In this document: positions 13,762 to 21,041 of the stretch, piece after piece
How the letters are laid out: each line of letters opens with the position of its first letter
Numbering within the stretch: the first letter of the stretch is position 1
Assembly: GCA_943357275.1 (NCBI GenBank)
Contig: CALRGL010000008.1
Coordinates: 1 to 21,041 of the forward strand
Length of the DNA stretch: 21,041 bases
DNA from: Candidatus Uhrbacteria bacterium RIFOXYB12_FULL_58_10
Lineage (GTDB): Bacteria > Patescibacteriota > Patescibacteriia > UBA9934 > GWF2-40-263
Reading direction: 5' to 3'
Translations under genes and position numbers: made by a program
Notes under the pieces: model-generated
What the model was told of the DNA's origin: nothing
The model's database searches: none
Seen by the model: only the letters and a program-made list of their open reading frames with translations

Positions 13762-14880
13762 ATGAAAGTCGGCATTGATGCACGCATGTTTGGGCCAAGT
13801 GCTGGAGGTGGTGGTTTAGGTCGATATGTTGAGCAGTTCGTCACCCGATTGCCCGACGTCGACAAGCAAAACCACTATGTTTTGTTTACAAAAACAAACG
13901 TAGAAAGTTCTCTGGAACAAGTGAGAGCCGACATCCACTGGTACACGTTCAAAGAACAGCTTTTTCTTGGTCGACTCATCGACAAACAGAACTTAGATCT
14001 TGTCCACTTCCCTCACTGGAACGTTCCGATCTTTTTAAAGACTCCGTTTGTAGTCACAATCCACGATTTAATTCTGCTTGAACAGCCTAAATCAGCCGTT
14101 GCTACAACAAGAAACCCGTTGTTCTACACGATCAAGTACTGGGCTTACAAACTGGCTTTGTGGAACGCTATTACACGATCGAAACGAATTATCACCGTGT
14201 CGGAATACACAAAACAGGCGATTCTGAAATACTTTCCGAAGATAGATGCAGAGAAAATCACGGTGATTTATGAAGGGCTAACGGATTTGGGAATCCGTTC
14301 GGGACATGGAGACAGGGCAGGCATAAAGCCAGCCCTTACGATTCCGTATTTGCTATCCGTTGGGAATAGTTATCCGCATAAAAACCTACCACGCTTGATC
14401 CAAGCGTTTGAACAGATTGCTCCACTATTTCCAGATTTGCGTCTTGTTGTTGCTGGTCGAAAAGATGTGTTCTTTGATCGGCTGGATCAACTCATTCATG
14501 CGTCACCGTTTGCCCATCGTATCGATCACACCCCAAACCCAACAGATCACGATCTTGCTTCCCTTTACACAAACGCCTCGCTCTTTGTTTTCCCTTCTCT
14601 TTCCGAAGGATTTGGCCTTCCTCCACTTGAAGCCATGCAGTTCCAGGTTCCCGTTGTCAGTTCTAACGCTACTTGTCTTCCAGAAATCCTTGGTGATGCG
14701 GCTGTTTACTTCAATCCAGAATCTGTCGACGCAATGGCTCGTGCCATCACTGATCTATTGAACAATCCTGGCAAACAAGCAGAACTTCGCAAAAAGGGAC
14801 TGGAACAAATCAAACGCTACGACTGGAACACAATGACCCGACAAATCGTTTCTCTTTACACCCACTGTGTCAACGAATAA
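13762..14880 (+). CDS. GT4-family glycosyltransferase 3, carrying an in-frame palindromic repeat
   Basis: The protein has 372 residues and is a GT-B, group 1 glycosyltransferase. The acceptor loop is GPSAGGGGLGRYVEQF, the linker region is IIYEGL-like (VIYEGL), and the donor domain has YLLSVGNSYPHKNLPRLI, the EX7E motif E282-E290 (SEGFGLPPLEAM) and VPVVSSNATCLPEILGDAA. Between the two domains, about residues 174-195 are unusual: this DNA contains a perfect 7-bp hairpin and a copy of a palindromic repeat also found upstream of RNase J. The reading frame stays open through it. It heads a tightly overlapping operon (14-nt overlap with the DUF4012 gene) from a leaderless promoter. Sugar specificity is unknown. 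Confidence 0.92.
   Translation: MKVGIDARMFGPSAGGGGLGRYVEQFVTRLPDVDKQNHYVLFTKTNVESSLEQVRADIHWYTFKEQLFLGRLIDKQNLDLVHFPHWNVPIFLKTPFVVTIHDLILLEQPKSAVATTRNPLFYTIKYWAYKLALWNAITRSKRIITVSEYTKQAILKYFPKIDAEKITVIYEGLTDLGIRSGHGDRAGIKPALTIPYLLSVGNSYPHKNLPRLIQAFEQIAPLFPDLRLVVAGRKDVFFDRLDQLIHASPFAHRIDHTPNPTDHDLASLYTNASLFVFPSLSEGFGLPPLEAMQFQVPVVSSNATCLPEILGDAAVYFNPESVDAMARAITDLLNNPGKQAELRKKGLEQIKRYDWNTMTRQIVSLYTHCVNE
14315..14340. repeat. Short palindromic repeat, copy B, inside a glycosyltransferase gene
   Basis: GGGCaGGC ataaa GCCaGCCC matches copy A (6042-6066) at 21 of 25 positions. It encodes residues 185-193 in frame (RAGIKPALT) between the two GT-B domains. A perfect hairpin ACGGATT tggg AATCCGT (14281-14298) lies just upstream and may be part of the same insertion. 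Confidence 0.65.
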
Positions 14881-17605
14881 ACAAACAAAAAAAGTCGTCA
14901 TTTCACCCAAAACAAAACGAAGGGTTCTTTTAGTTTCCGCAACCAACAAACTGGATGATCGCAAACTCAAAGAATCCTTGAAACGTGCAAGGAAACGTCA
15001 GTCCATGACCCTGCTCTTTGACTCAGCTGTTCCTTCACACCTCCAGTTTGATGGCGTTATCAAAGACCACGATCGATCCATGCCTGCGATTGTGGAAGTT
15101 GGAAAGCATACGTTGTCACCATTTGTTCTTCATCTTGGAACCATGACCCTTCCAACCCCTGAAGAACTCCTAAAAGAACAAGATTTTCAACCAATTTATT
15201 TAAACCTCCTTGAAGGAACGCAAACCGTTGTTCGAGAACCGCAATTTGTCGACACTTCAAACGATCTTGTTCTACAAAAAGAAGAAGTCCGTGCACAGTT
15301 AAACGAAGACGTTTCTTACAAAGCAAAAACACATACAGAACTCCCGTTTCTGAATCACCCACGTTCGTTTGATGTGCTTCTGCCTTACGCACGTAGCATC
15401 AAACTTCCAGAACATTTTACCCTCACGATTGCTGACTCTTTTCAACCAAAAGGACTTCCGGAAGATCTAGAATCTTATTTTGACCTTCCAGAAGACGAGG
15501 AAGATCAAACAATGGTTCGACAGGAACTGGAAGACGTCTTAGACCTCGATATCCTTGAAGCAGAACTAGAAGAGCAAGAAGAACAAGAGAATTTCCAGCC
15601 TGCATGGCAACAACCACGCGTATCGTGGATGCCCTACGGATGGAAACGTGCCATGCTAGGATTTGTCGCCATTTCGTTTGTGTTCGTTCTTCCTCTTCAC
15701 GCCATGAACGTTGTACAAGAATTGCGTGACGCAAAATCTCATATTGAAACATCCTCCATTGGAGCGATCGATTTGCTCAAACACGGTGCGGATGCCGCCA
15801 TGGTTCGAGATACTGCTAGTGCACAACACTCGTTTTCTGGGGCAACACTCCGATTTGCTCAAGCACAAGAAACACTCGACCAACTTGGAACCGGTACTCA
15901 ACTCATCCTGAGTGCTCTACCAGTTGCACAAGCCAGTTACAAATCAGGGGAAGCTCTTGTAAACGCTGGGGAATCACTTTCCATCGCTGCCACACGCCTT
16001 GCTCAAGGCTTTGCAGAAATGGAACAAGACGTAAATCCAACACCTGTCTCGCGATCTCAACTTTTGAGAACTTACATCAAGGCTGCCCTCCCTCATGTGC
16101 AAGATGCACAAGTCGACTTAGCACGCGTTGACGTAGAAACTGTTCCCGTAAGTTATCGTGACCAACTCACCAAACTTCAAACTTCCGTTCCACTCCTCGT
16201 TCAAAGCATGAAAGACTTGGATCAGATCGCTCAGTTTGCTGAGACGATTCTTGGTTCAACCGGATCCAAACGCTACTTGCTTATCTTCCAAAACAACACA
16301 GAAATTCGTCCAACGGGTGGATTTATGGGAAGTTTCGCTGAAGTGAAAGTTCACAACGGTGTCATTGAGAAACTCACCGTTCCAGGGGGTGGAACCTATG
16401 ACTTACAAGGATCCATGCAAACACCTTTGATCGCACCAAGACCGATTCAACTTCTAAAATCCAAATGGGAGTTCCAAGATGCCAACTGGTTCCCTGACTT
16501 TCCAACAAGCGCCCGACAAATGATTCAGTTCTATCAAGACGCAGGTGGACCAAGTGTGGATGGTGTGATCGCTGTGAACGCTACCTATGTGGTAGATCTA
16601 CTCAAACTGCTCGGACCTGTTGAAATGCCTGCGTACGGACGAACCATCGACAGCGAAAACTTCTTATTTGAAGCACAAAAAATTGTTGAACTGGAATACG
16701 ACAAAGAAGAAAACAAACCGAAACAATTCATCGGCGACCTTGCACCGATTTTGCTTGACCGAGCGATTGAACAGTCCTCTGATCGCTTCATGGAATTTGT
16801 TGATGTGCTTGGAGATGGACTCCAAACAAAAGACATTCAAATGTATTTCCAAGATGGGAATCTTGAAAAAACCGCCCTTGCCAAAGGTTGGGGTGGTGCC
16901 ATTGAACAAACACCAGGCGACTATCTCATGATTGTGGACTCAAACTTAGGTGGCGGAAAAACGGATGGTGTAATCGAACAAAAAGTCGATCTCACAGTCA
17001 ACATTCAACAAAACGGAACGATTCAAAACACACTCTCTATCACACGAACACATCGAGGAATAAAAAATGCCTTGTTCTCTGGCGTAAACAATGTGGACTA
17101 CTTACGTGTGTATGTTCCCAAGGGAGCAAAGCTCACCGCTTCCAGTGGATTCGCTATTCCAGACTCCAGTCTCTTTGATGCCCCTGACCCAAACTGGAGT
17201 ATCGACGACGATCTTTATTTCTCCCTCGTAAACGAAATCATTGATCCACAAAACGGAACATCCACCACGACAGAATCTGGAAAAACTGTTTTTGGAAACT
17301 GGGTTCAAACACCTCCAGGGGAATCGACAACGGTGACGTTTACCTACGAACTGCCGTTTTCGCTTGGAACAGAAGAACAACCAACTTGGACAGACTCGCT
17401 TAAAGAATTGGTCGGCGTTCCAAAAACAGATCGTTATACCTTAGTGCTTCAGAAACAGTCCGGTGTGATGGACCGCACAACCGTTGTCCATGTTCAAACA
17501 CCTCCCTCTCTCAAAACGATTTGGTCAACAGCTCAGCAAGAAGCCACCTTCTCTAACTCCGTCGATGCCTTTGTGGCGATGCTCTTTGACACAACTTCTC
17601 TATGA
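14867..17605 (+). CDS. DUF4012-containing membrane-anchored protein
   Basis: The protein has 912 residues from GTG at 14867, overlapping the previous gene by 14 nt. A cytoplasmic N-terminal region (about 1-255) has no domain I recognise and ends in a highly acidic stretch (about 205-245, rich in Glu and Asp). One transmembrane helix (about 261-280) leads to an extracytoplasmic part. A helical, possibly coiled-coil region (about 284-460) comes first, then DUF4012 with its hallmark YLLIFQNNTEIRPTGGFMGS (from about 469), and a beta-rich end (to 912). DUF4012 proteins are commonly found with exopolysaccharide genes, but their biochemical role is not established. Here the protein follows a glycosyltransferase and shares an ATGA stop/start with an Ig-like surface protein. 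It may link glycan assembly inside the cell to export or attachment outside; that is inference. Confidence 0.9.
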   Translation: MSTNKQTKKVVISPKTKRRVLLVSATNKLDDRKLKESLKRARKRQSMTLLFDSAVPSHLQFDGVIKDHDRSMPAIVEVGKHTLSPFVLHLGTMTLPTPEELLKEQDFQPIYLNLLEGTQTVVREPQFVDTSNDLVLQKEEVRAQLNEDVSYKAKTHTELPFLNHPRSFDVLLPYARSIKLPEHFTLTIADSFQPKGLPEDLESYFDLPEDEEDQTMVRQELEDVLDLDILEAELEEQEEQENFQPAWQQPRVSWMPYGWKRAMLGFVAISFVFVLPLHAMNVVQELRDAKSHIETSSIGAIDLLKHGADAAMVRDTASAQHSFSGATLRFAQAQETLDQLGTGTQLILSALPVAQASYKSGEALVNAGESLSIAATRLAQGFAEMEQDVNPTPVSRSQLLRTYIKAALPHVQDAQVDLARVDVETVPVSYRDQLTKLQTSVPLLVQSMKDLDQIAQFAETILGSTGSKRYLLIFQNNTEIRPTGGFMGSFAEVKVHNGVIEKLTVPGGGTYDLQGSMQTPLIAPRPIQLLKSKWEFQDANWFPDFPTSARQMIQFYQDAGGPSVDGVIAVNATYVVDLLKLLGPVEMPAYGRTIDSENFLFEAQKIVELEYDKEENKPKQFIGDLAPILLDRAIEQSSDRFMEFVDVLGDGLQTKDIQMYFQDGNLEKTALAKGWGGAIEQTPGDYLMIVDSNLGGGKTDGVIEQKVDLTVNIQQNGTIQNTLSITRTHRGIKNALFSGVNNVDYLRVYVPKGAKLTASSGFAIPDSSLFDAPDPNWSIDDDLYFSLVNEIIDPQNGTSTTTESGKTVFGNWVQTPPGESTTVTFTYELPFSLGTEEQPTWTDSLKELVGVPKTDRYTLVLQKQSGVMDRTTVVHVQTPPSLKTIWSTAQQEATFSNSVDAFVAMLFDTTSL

Positions 17606-19431
17606 GCAGACATCACCCACGTTCAACGCGTGATGTGAAACGAGATCTTCGAGCGATCTACACGGGTTCAGACGGAACCATGCCAGATCTTTCCAAACTT
17701 TCGTACACACAACGCTCAAAAACAACAAGCATCCTGATCAAGCTCATTCTCATTCTACTTGGACTTTCCGTTGTTGCCTGGAGTGGATTTTTCCTCTTTA
17801 ACAAAGGACTCATTCATGAAAGTGAAACACTCAAGGTTCAGATCGAAGGTCCAGATCAGATCAAATCCGGGGAACCTGTGAGCTATACGATCCGCTATGA
17901 AAACAAAGGCGACGTTCCTATTGCAAGCCTAGACATGAAACTGAACGTTCCAACAAGTTTCCATGTTCTCTCACTGGCTCCAGAAGCAACCGGACAAAAT
18001 GAATGGACCATCGGCTCACTTGGAAACGGATCAGACGGAGCCGTCACCGTTAACGGAGTCTTTCTTTCCGAAGTACCAAGCTCACAACGCCTTCAAGCAC
18101 TCTTTACCTACAAACCAGCCAACTTCAGTTCAGACTTCCAAAAAATCGAAACGAAAATCGTCCAGATTAACGAGTCTGTTCTGAAACTGACAGTTACCGG
18201 TCCAGAGAAAGCCTTGGCCGGAGACAACATTGAGTACACACTCAATCTTCAAAACACAGGCCAAGTAGATGTTTTCAACGTTCGTGTCTTCCCTGTCCTT
18301 CCAGAAAATTTTACGATCAGTACAACCGAACCGAAACTTGCTGAGGGAAACGAATACTGGAACCTGGATGTGTTAAAAGGTGGCGAGCTTAAAGAACTCA
18401 CCTACGCAGGAACGTTCACAACAACAGCTTCTGGAGAACAAGTTATTGGTGCGCGTGTCGGATTTGTGAAAGAAGAACAAGTCCTTGAACAATCAAACGT
18501 AACAACAAAAACGGACGTTCTTGGCGGAGCTCTCAGCTTTCACTTGATCATCGACGGCTCCAATAAAGATCAGACGGTTGTTGCGGGAAAGACACTTCGC
18601 GGATCCATCGACTTTGCAAACAGTGGAGCCGAAACCGCAGAAGACATCACCTTCACGCTCAACATCAGTACAGAAAGCGGATCGGTTCCTATCAGTTTTG
18701 AAAACGCTCTCGTTTCTGACGCCGTACGCACAGGATCAACACTTGTTTGGACCAAGGAAAAAACAACGAGCCTAGCAAAACTTCTCTCCGGAGGAAACGG
18801 CATCATTGATTTCTCTCTTCCAATCATCGAGTCCCTTGATCAGACAATGGCAGATAAGTTCATGATCAAACTCACCGCAGAAATTGGACGCGTTGGATCC
18901 ATCACCACACCACGCACCATCGAAGCTTCGCCGATTGTGATCCGGATCAACTCAAACGCCCATGCTTCCGCAGAAGTTCGTTACTTCACTTCTGAGGGAG
19001 AATCTGTTGGAACGGGTTTTCTTCCACCAAAACTAGGTCAAACAACACACTTACGTATTTACTGGAAAATTGAAAATTCCTTGCATGCTTTAAACAACAT
19101 CGAATTTTCAACAACCTTGCCACAAGACGTAACGTTCGACGAAAAAAAAGGAATGGATATCGGAGACATAAGCTACAATCCAACGACACGACAAGTGCAG
19201 TGGACAACAGCAAAACTCCCCGTTGATATCATTGTTGCGCAAGCCTGGTTCGACGTTGGATTTACTCCAACACAACAAGACGTCGGCTCCTTCTTCAAAC
19301 TCACCAATCCTATTTCCTTCTTAGCAAAGGACAGCGTGACAGGAGATGAACTCAATAAAAGCATTGATCAGCTCACAACAGACTTTGAAAACGATCCTCT
19401 AGCGAAAGGTAAAGGTGTTGTCACAGAATAA
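17602..19431 (+). CDS. Membrane-anchored surface protein with Ig-like (DUF11/CARDB-type) repeats
   Basis: The protein has 609 residues; its ATG shares the four bases ATGA with the stop of the DUF4012 gene. A basic N-terminal tail (1-40) and one transmembrane helix (about 43-66) anchor about 540 extracytoplasmic residues. These form roughly four beta-sandwich repeats. The first two are plain (about 75-190 and 193-300), each with the DUF11/CARDB-style pattern GxxxxYTxxxxNxG: SGEPVSYTIRYENKGD in the first and AGDNIEYTLNLQNTGQ in the second. Weaker versions start near 315 (VVAGKTLRGSIDFANSGAE) and 460. No catalytic motif or sorting signal is visible. It probably extends from the cell surface as a scaffold or adhesin-like protein working with the DUF4012 partner. 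A terminator follows, so this is the last gene of the operon. Confidence 0.85.
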   Translation: MSRHHPRSTRDVKRDLRAIYTGSDGTMPDLSKLSYTQRSKTTSILIKLILILLGLSVVAWSGFFLFNKGLIHESETLKVQIEGPDQIKSGEPVSYTIRYENKGDVPIASLDMKLNVPTSFHVLSLAPEATGQNEWTIGSLGNGSDGAVTVNGVFLSEVPSSQRLQALFTYKPANFSSDFQKIETKIVQINESVLKLTVTGPEKALAGDNIEYTLNLQNTGQVDVFNVRVFPVLPENFTISTTEPKLAEGNEYWNLDVLKGGELKELTYAGTFTTTASGEQVIGARVGFVKEEQVLEQSNVTTKTDVLGGALSFHLIIDGSNKDQTVVAGKTLRGSIDFANSGAETAEDITFTLNISTESGSVPISFENALVSDAVRTGSTLVWTKEKTTSLAKLLSGGNGIIDFSLPIIESLDQTMADKFMIKLTAEIGRVGSITTPRTIEASPIVIRINSNAHASAEVRYFTSEGESVGTGFLPPKLGQTTHLRIYWKIENSLHALNNIEFSTTLPQDVTFDEKKGMDIGDISYNPTTRQVQWTTAKLPVDIIVAQAWFDVGFTPTQQDVGSFFKLTNPISFLAKDSVTGDELNKSIDQLTTDFENDPLAKGKGVVTE

Positions 19432-19433
19432 AG

Positions 19434-19459
19434 AAAAAGTCCCTAAATGGGGCTTTTTT
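19434..19459 (+). terminator. Intrinsic terminator of the glycan operon
   Basis: AAAAAGTCCC taaat GGGGCTTTTT forms a 10-bp stem with one G-T wobble and a T-rich right side. It starts 3 nt after the stop. Confidence 0.85.
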
Positions 19460-19490
19460 GTTTGTTTCTTCCTAAGTCTTTACCAACCGA

Positions 19491-19519
19491 TTGACAATTT
19501 CACCCTTCAGAGCTATTCT
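19491..19519 (+). promoter_or_regulatory. Consensus-type promoter of the GC-rich lipoprotein-like gene
   Basis: A perfect TTGACA (19491-19496), a 17-nt spacer, then TATTCT (19514-19519). Unlike the other promoters in the window, it lacks a TGn extension. The predicted leader of about 60 nt contains a small hairpin CTCAG ttaagac CTGAG (19528-19544). Confidence 0.65.
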
Positions 19520-19588
19520 TTTGCCGCCTCAGTTAAGACCTGAGACATTCCGGCCCTCATGGCCAAAACGCGCAACACGGAGGATCCC

Positions 19589-20698
19589 ATGCGCAGTTCC
19601 CGTTCCCTGGACGTTTTCATCGGCCTTCTCGCTCTTACGAGCATCGCCTGCAATGAACCCACCACCAAAGATACCAAGTCTGCGGGGGTCGGTACCAAAA
19701 CCGAAGCGATCAAGGAGGCCCCGAAGAAACCCGCGGAGCCGAGTATGGTCGCAAGTGCAGCCACGGAGTGTCTGACTCCGCCGGTCGTGAAGATCGCGCT
19801 CACACACGATCTGGACCAGGCACTGCTCACCACTTCCACGTCCTTCGGCGATCTGATCGAGACCGAAGGGCTCGGAAGCATCGAGAAGGATCTGTGTGTG
19901 GACATTGTCTTCACGGTTTCAACCTATGAAGACAATCTGAAAGCATTCGAAGCCGGTACGTTTGACGGCACGATTGTGAGCTTCACGGATCTGTTCACTG
20001 TGGCCGCTGGCCGCAAGAAGCAGATCGATGACGCAACCGTGGCCGCCCTGGCTTACTCCTGGGATGGAACGGTTACGACCAAGATGCTGGATCCCAGCAA
20101 GCAGAAGGACATCAGGCGTCTGAATATTCTGGTCATGGGCGACAACCTCATGGACCAGCCCCGCGGTCAGCTCGCGGTCAAGGCAATCGCCAAGACCATG
20201 GCCAAGATGATCGCACGACTGGACCCCAAGGATCCGGAGATGCGAACCAAGACCCTGACCTCGCTTGCAAGTCAGCACAGTGATGCACCCATGGGTACGG
20301 ATGTCCTCGAGAAGGTTCTTCTCAAGCTCGAGTTCATCTCAACTGAGACCTCATTCTTCAACACGACCGAATTCGAACAGATCGCCCTGGATCTGGAAGC
20401 CTTCGCCGTCACGAACAAAGTCCTGACCAAGGGTGAAAGTTACACGATCGGTCTGAAGATGCAGCCCGTCGAAGGCAAGATCACGCTCGTTCGCTTCGAC
20501 GATTCAGCCGTCACCATGCCCACCATCAAGATGGACACCATGGAGATCAAGGCCGTTGAACCCCCCACTGCCCTGCCCCCAGTCCCCACGTCTGCAAACG
20601 CAGACCCGGTCCTGACCAATGCTCCGCCTTCGAACGGAACCGCACAGGTTCCCATGCCCACGTCGGCCCTCCCGACCCCGGCATCGCAGACCCCCTGA
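19589..20698 (+). CDS. Putative exported, possibly lipidated solute-binding-like protein; GC-rich and atypical
   Basis: The protein has 369 residues. The ATG at 19589 is chosen over 19559 because GGAGG lies 5 nt upstream and the product then starts with a signal peptide ending at Cys21 (DVFIGLLALTSIAC). The lipobox is imperfect, so lipidation is likely but not certain. A Lys/Pro/Thr-rich linker (about 22-50) leads to a domain (about 56-300) whose opening (VVKIALTHDLDQALL, then FEAGTFDGTIVSFTDLF) resembles periplasmic solute-binding proteins of the NMT1/SsuA kind; this is a weak resemblance. The last 55 residues or so are Pro/Ala/Thr-rich low complexity. Lysine is AAG 22 times and AAA 5 times, opposite to the neighbours, and GC is visibly higher. 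It stands alone with its own promoter and terminator. It is a candidate for recent transfer or, less attractively, a chimeric join. Confidence 0.75.
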   Translation: MRSSRSLDVFIGLLALTSIACNEPTTKDTKSAGVGTKTEAIKEAPKKPAEPSMVASAATECLTPPVVKIALTHDLDQALLTTSTSFGDLIETEGLGSIEKDLCVDIVFTVSTYEDNLKAFEAGTFDGTIVSFTDLFTVAAGRKKQIDDATVAALAYSWDGTVTTKMLDPSKQKDIRRLNILVMGDNLMDQPRGQLAVKAIAKTMAKMIARLDPKDPEMRTKTLTSLASQHSDAPMGTDVLEKVLLKLEFISTETSFFNTTEFEQIALDLEAFAVTNKVLTKGESYTIGLKMQPVEGKITLVRFDDSAVTMPTIKMDTMEIKAVEPPTALPPVPTSANADPVLTNAPPSNGTAQVPMPTSALPTPASQTP

Positions 20699-20714
20699 GC
20701 CTGCTTCTCCTCTG

Positions 20715-20744
20715 ACCGCCAAGCAAACGCCTGGTGGTTTTTTT
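20715..20744 (+). terminator. Intrinsic terminator of the lipoprotein-like gene
   Basis: ACCGCCA and TGGTGGT form a 7-bp stem (one G-T wobble) with an inner GC aaac GC stem, followed by a run of seven T. Confidence 0.85.
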
Positions 20745-20763
20745 GTTGCGAAAATTTAAGACA

Positions 20764-20800
20764 GGACCCCTCCCAACCTCCCCTTGAACAAGGGGAGGAG
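20764..20800. repeat. CCTCCCC palindromic repeat
   Basis: CCTCCCCTT gaac AAGGGGAGG (20777-20798) is a perfect 9-bp stem with a 4-nt loop, preceded by CCCCTCCCAA. Elements of this look are, from memory, widespread as dispersed intergenic repeats in bacteria. Only one copy is in this window. Confidence 0.55.
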
Positions 20801-20894
20801 CCGGAATAGGAATAGAGGAGAAAAGAGGAAGAGCTATTCCCCAAGAATGCCAAGATTTCACCGAAAGCGCGGTCTGTCTTGTCTTTGTCTTAAA

Positions 20895-20929
20895 ACAAAA
20901 CCAATGGGCTCGATGCCCATTGGTTTTGT
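20895..20929 (-). terminator. Perfect 15-bp hairpin, probable terminator
   Basis: ACAAAACCAATGGGC tcgat GCCCATTGGTTTTGT is a perfect stem. On the minus strand it is followed by TTTTAAG, so it would best terminate transcription entering from the right. On the plus strand no T-run follows the stem beyond its own TTTT. Confidence 0.6.
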
Positions 20930-20946
20930 CCCACCCACCCCACCCC
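20930..20946 (-). other. G-quadruplex motif on the minus strand
   Basis: The plus strand reads CCCACCCACCCCACCCC, so the minus strand has four G-runs of 3-4 separated by single-base loops, a textbook G4-forming pattern. It directly abuts the 15-bp hairpin, and more C-runs follow to about 20967. Confidence 0.6.
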
Positions 20947-20990
20947 ACGGCCACCTTCCCCCACCCCAAACACCATCCACTCTAGGAAAG

Positions 20991-21038
20991 TGCGGATACA
21001 ATTTTTCTCGGTCGCCCCGAGAAAAATTCGTATACGCA
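20991..21038. repeat. Long terminal hairpin
   Basis: AATTTTTCTCGG tcgcc CCGAGAAAAATT (21000-21028) is a perfect 12-bp stem. With one bulged C and one mismatch it extends outward through ATAC/GTAT and TGCG/CGCA, making a 48-nt palindrome that ends 3 nt before the window edge. Confidence 0.65.
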
Positions 21039-21041
21039 ATT

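Larger units (their letters stand above)
20745..21041. other. Gene-free right end, packed with inverted repeats
   Basis: I see no credible gene on either strand. The stretch holds a palindromic CCTCCCC repeat, an outer inverted pair AAGACAGGACC (20758-20768) / GGTCTGTCTT (20871-20880), a nested pair GGAATAG (20803-20809) / CTATTCC (20834-20840), a 15-bp hairpin, a C-run block and a long terminal hairpin. The main ones are listed separately. Confidence 0.6.

Noticed and set aside
19513..19914. 133-residue minus-strand frame
   Set aside because: It is antisense to the lipoprotein-like gene, a by-product of its high GC; the plus-strand gene has promoter, ribosome site and terminator.
1..21041. 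Alternative code with UGA as glycine
   Set aside because: UGA ends genes at 17603-17605 and 20696-20698, each at a natural boundary followed by a new start or a terminator.
1..21041. CRISPR array or transposase
   Set aside because: No regularly spaced direct repeats and no transposase or integrase frame were seen; only palindromic repeats.

Overview
This window looks like part of a small-genome bacterium of the Candidate Phyla Radiation (Patescibacteria). That placement is inferred from gene content and layout and was not tested by phylogeny. Support comes from Cys-rich TrbC/VirB2-like two-helix proteins beside a DsbA-like protein, an RNase J with a basic N-terminal tail, an orphan membrane-anchored peptide-binding protein behind secG, a DUF4012 protein joined to glycosyltransferases, very tight gene packing and few Shine-Dalgarno sites. 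TGA is used as a stop (for example at 17603-17605), so the code is the ordinary bacterial one, not the UGA=Gly code of Gracilibacteria/Absconditabacteria.

Layout. (1) 1-3430, minus strand: an operon of a DsbA-like thioredoxin-fold protein with an unusual CPYS active site and two tandem paralogous Cys-rich TrbC/VirB2-like membrane proteins. The second paralog runs off the left edge. (2) 3492-5742, plus: secG, a membrane-anchored SBP_bac_5 family protein, and tRNA-Leu(CAG). (3) 5743-6069: no gene, but a chain of long palindromes and hairpins. (4) 6070-9493: RNase J, tryptophanyl-tRNA synthetase and RNase P RNA, each followed by a clear terminator. (5) 9511-19459: a cell-surface glycan locus with a polyprenyl-phosphate sugar transferase, two overlapping GT4 glycosyltransferases, a self-contained minus-strand cassette for a small membrane protein, then a three-gene overlapping operon (GT4 glycosyltransferase, DUF4012 protein, Ig-like/DUF11 surface protein). 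(6) 19491-20744: a GC-richer lipoprotein-like gene whose codon use, promoter type and strong ribosome site all differ from its neighbours. (7) 20745-21041: no gene, but a dense set of hairpins and a G-quadruplex motif.

How the genes fit together. The sugar transferase should load the first sugar phosphate on a polyprenyl carrier inside the membrane, the three GT4 enzymes extend it, and the DUF4012 and Ig-like proteins are membrane-anchored extracytoplasmic proteins probably tied to assembly or display of the product. No flippase or polymerase is visible. The left operon looks like a separate export module in which a thiol-active DsbA-like protein could help fold disulfide-rich surface proteins.

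A window-wide signal is that nearly every promoter seen has an extended -10 (TGn then TAnnnT). Measured against the rnpB promoter, several of them place transcription start at or next to the ATG, which implies leaderless mRNAs.
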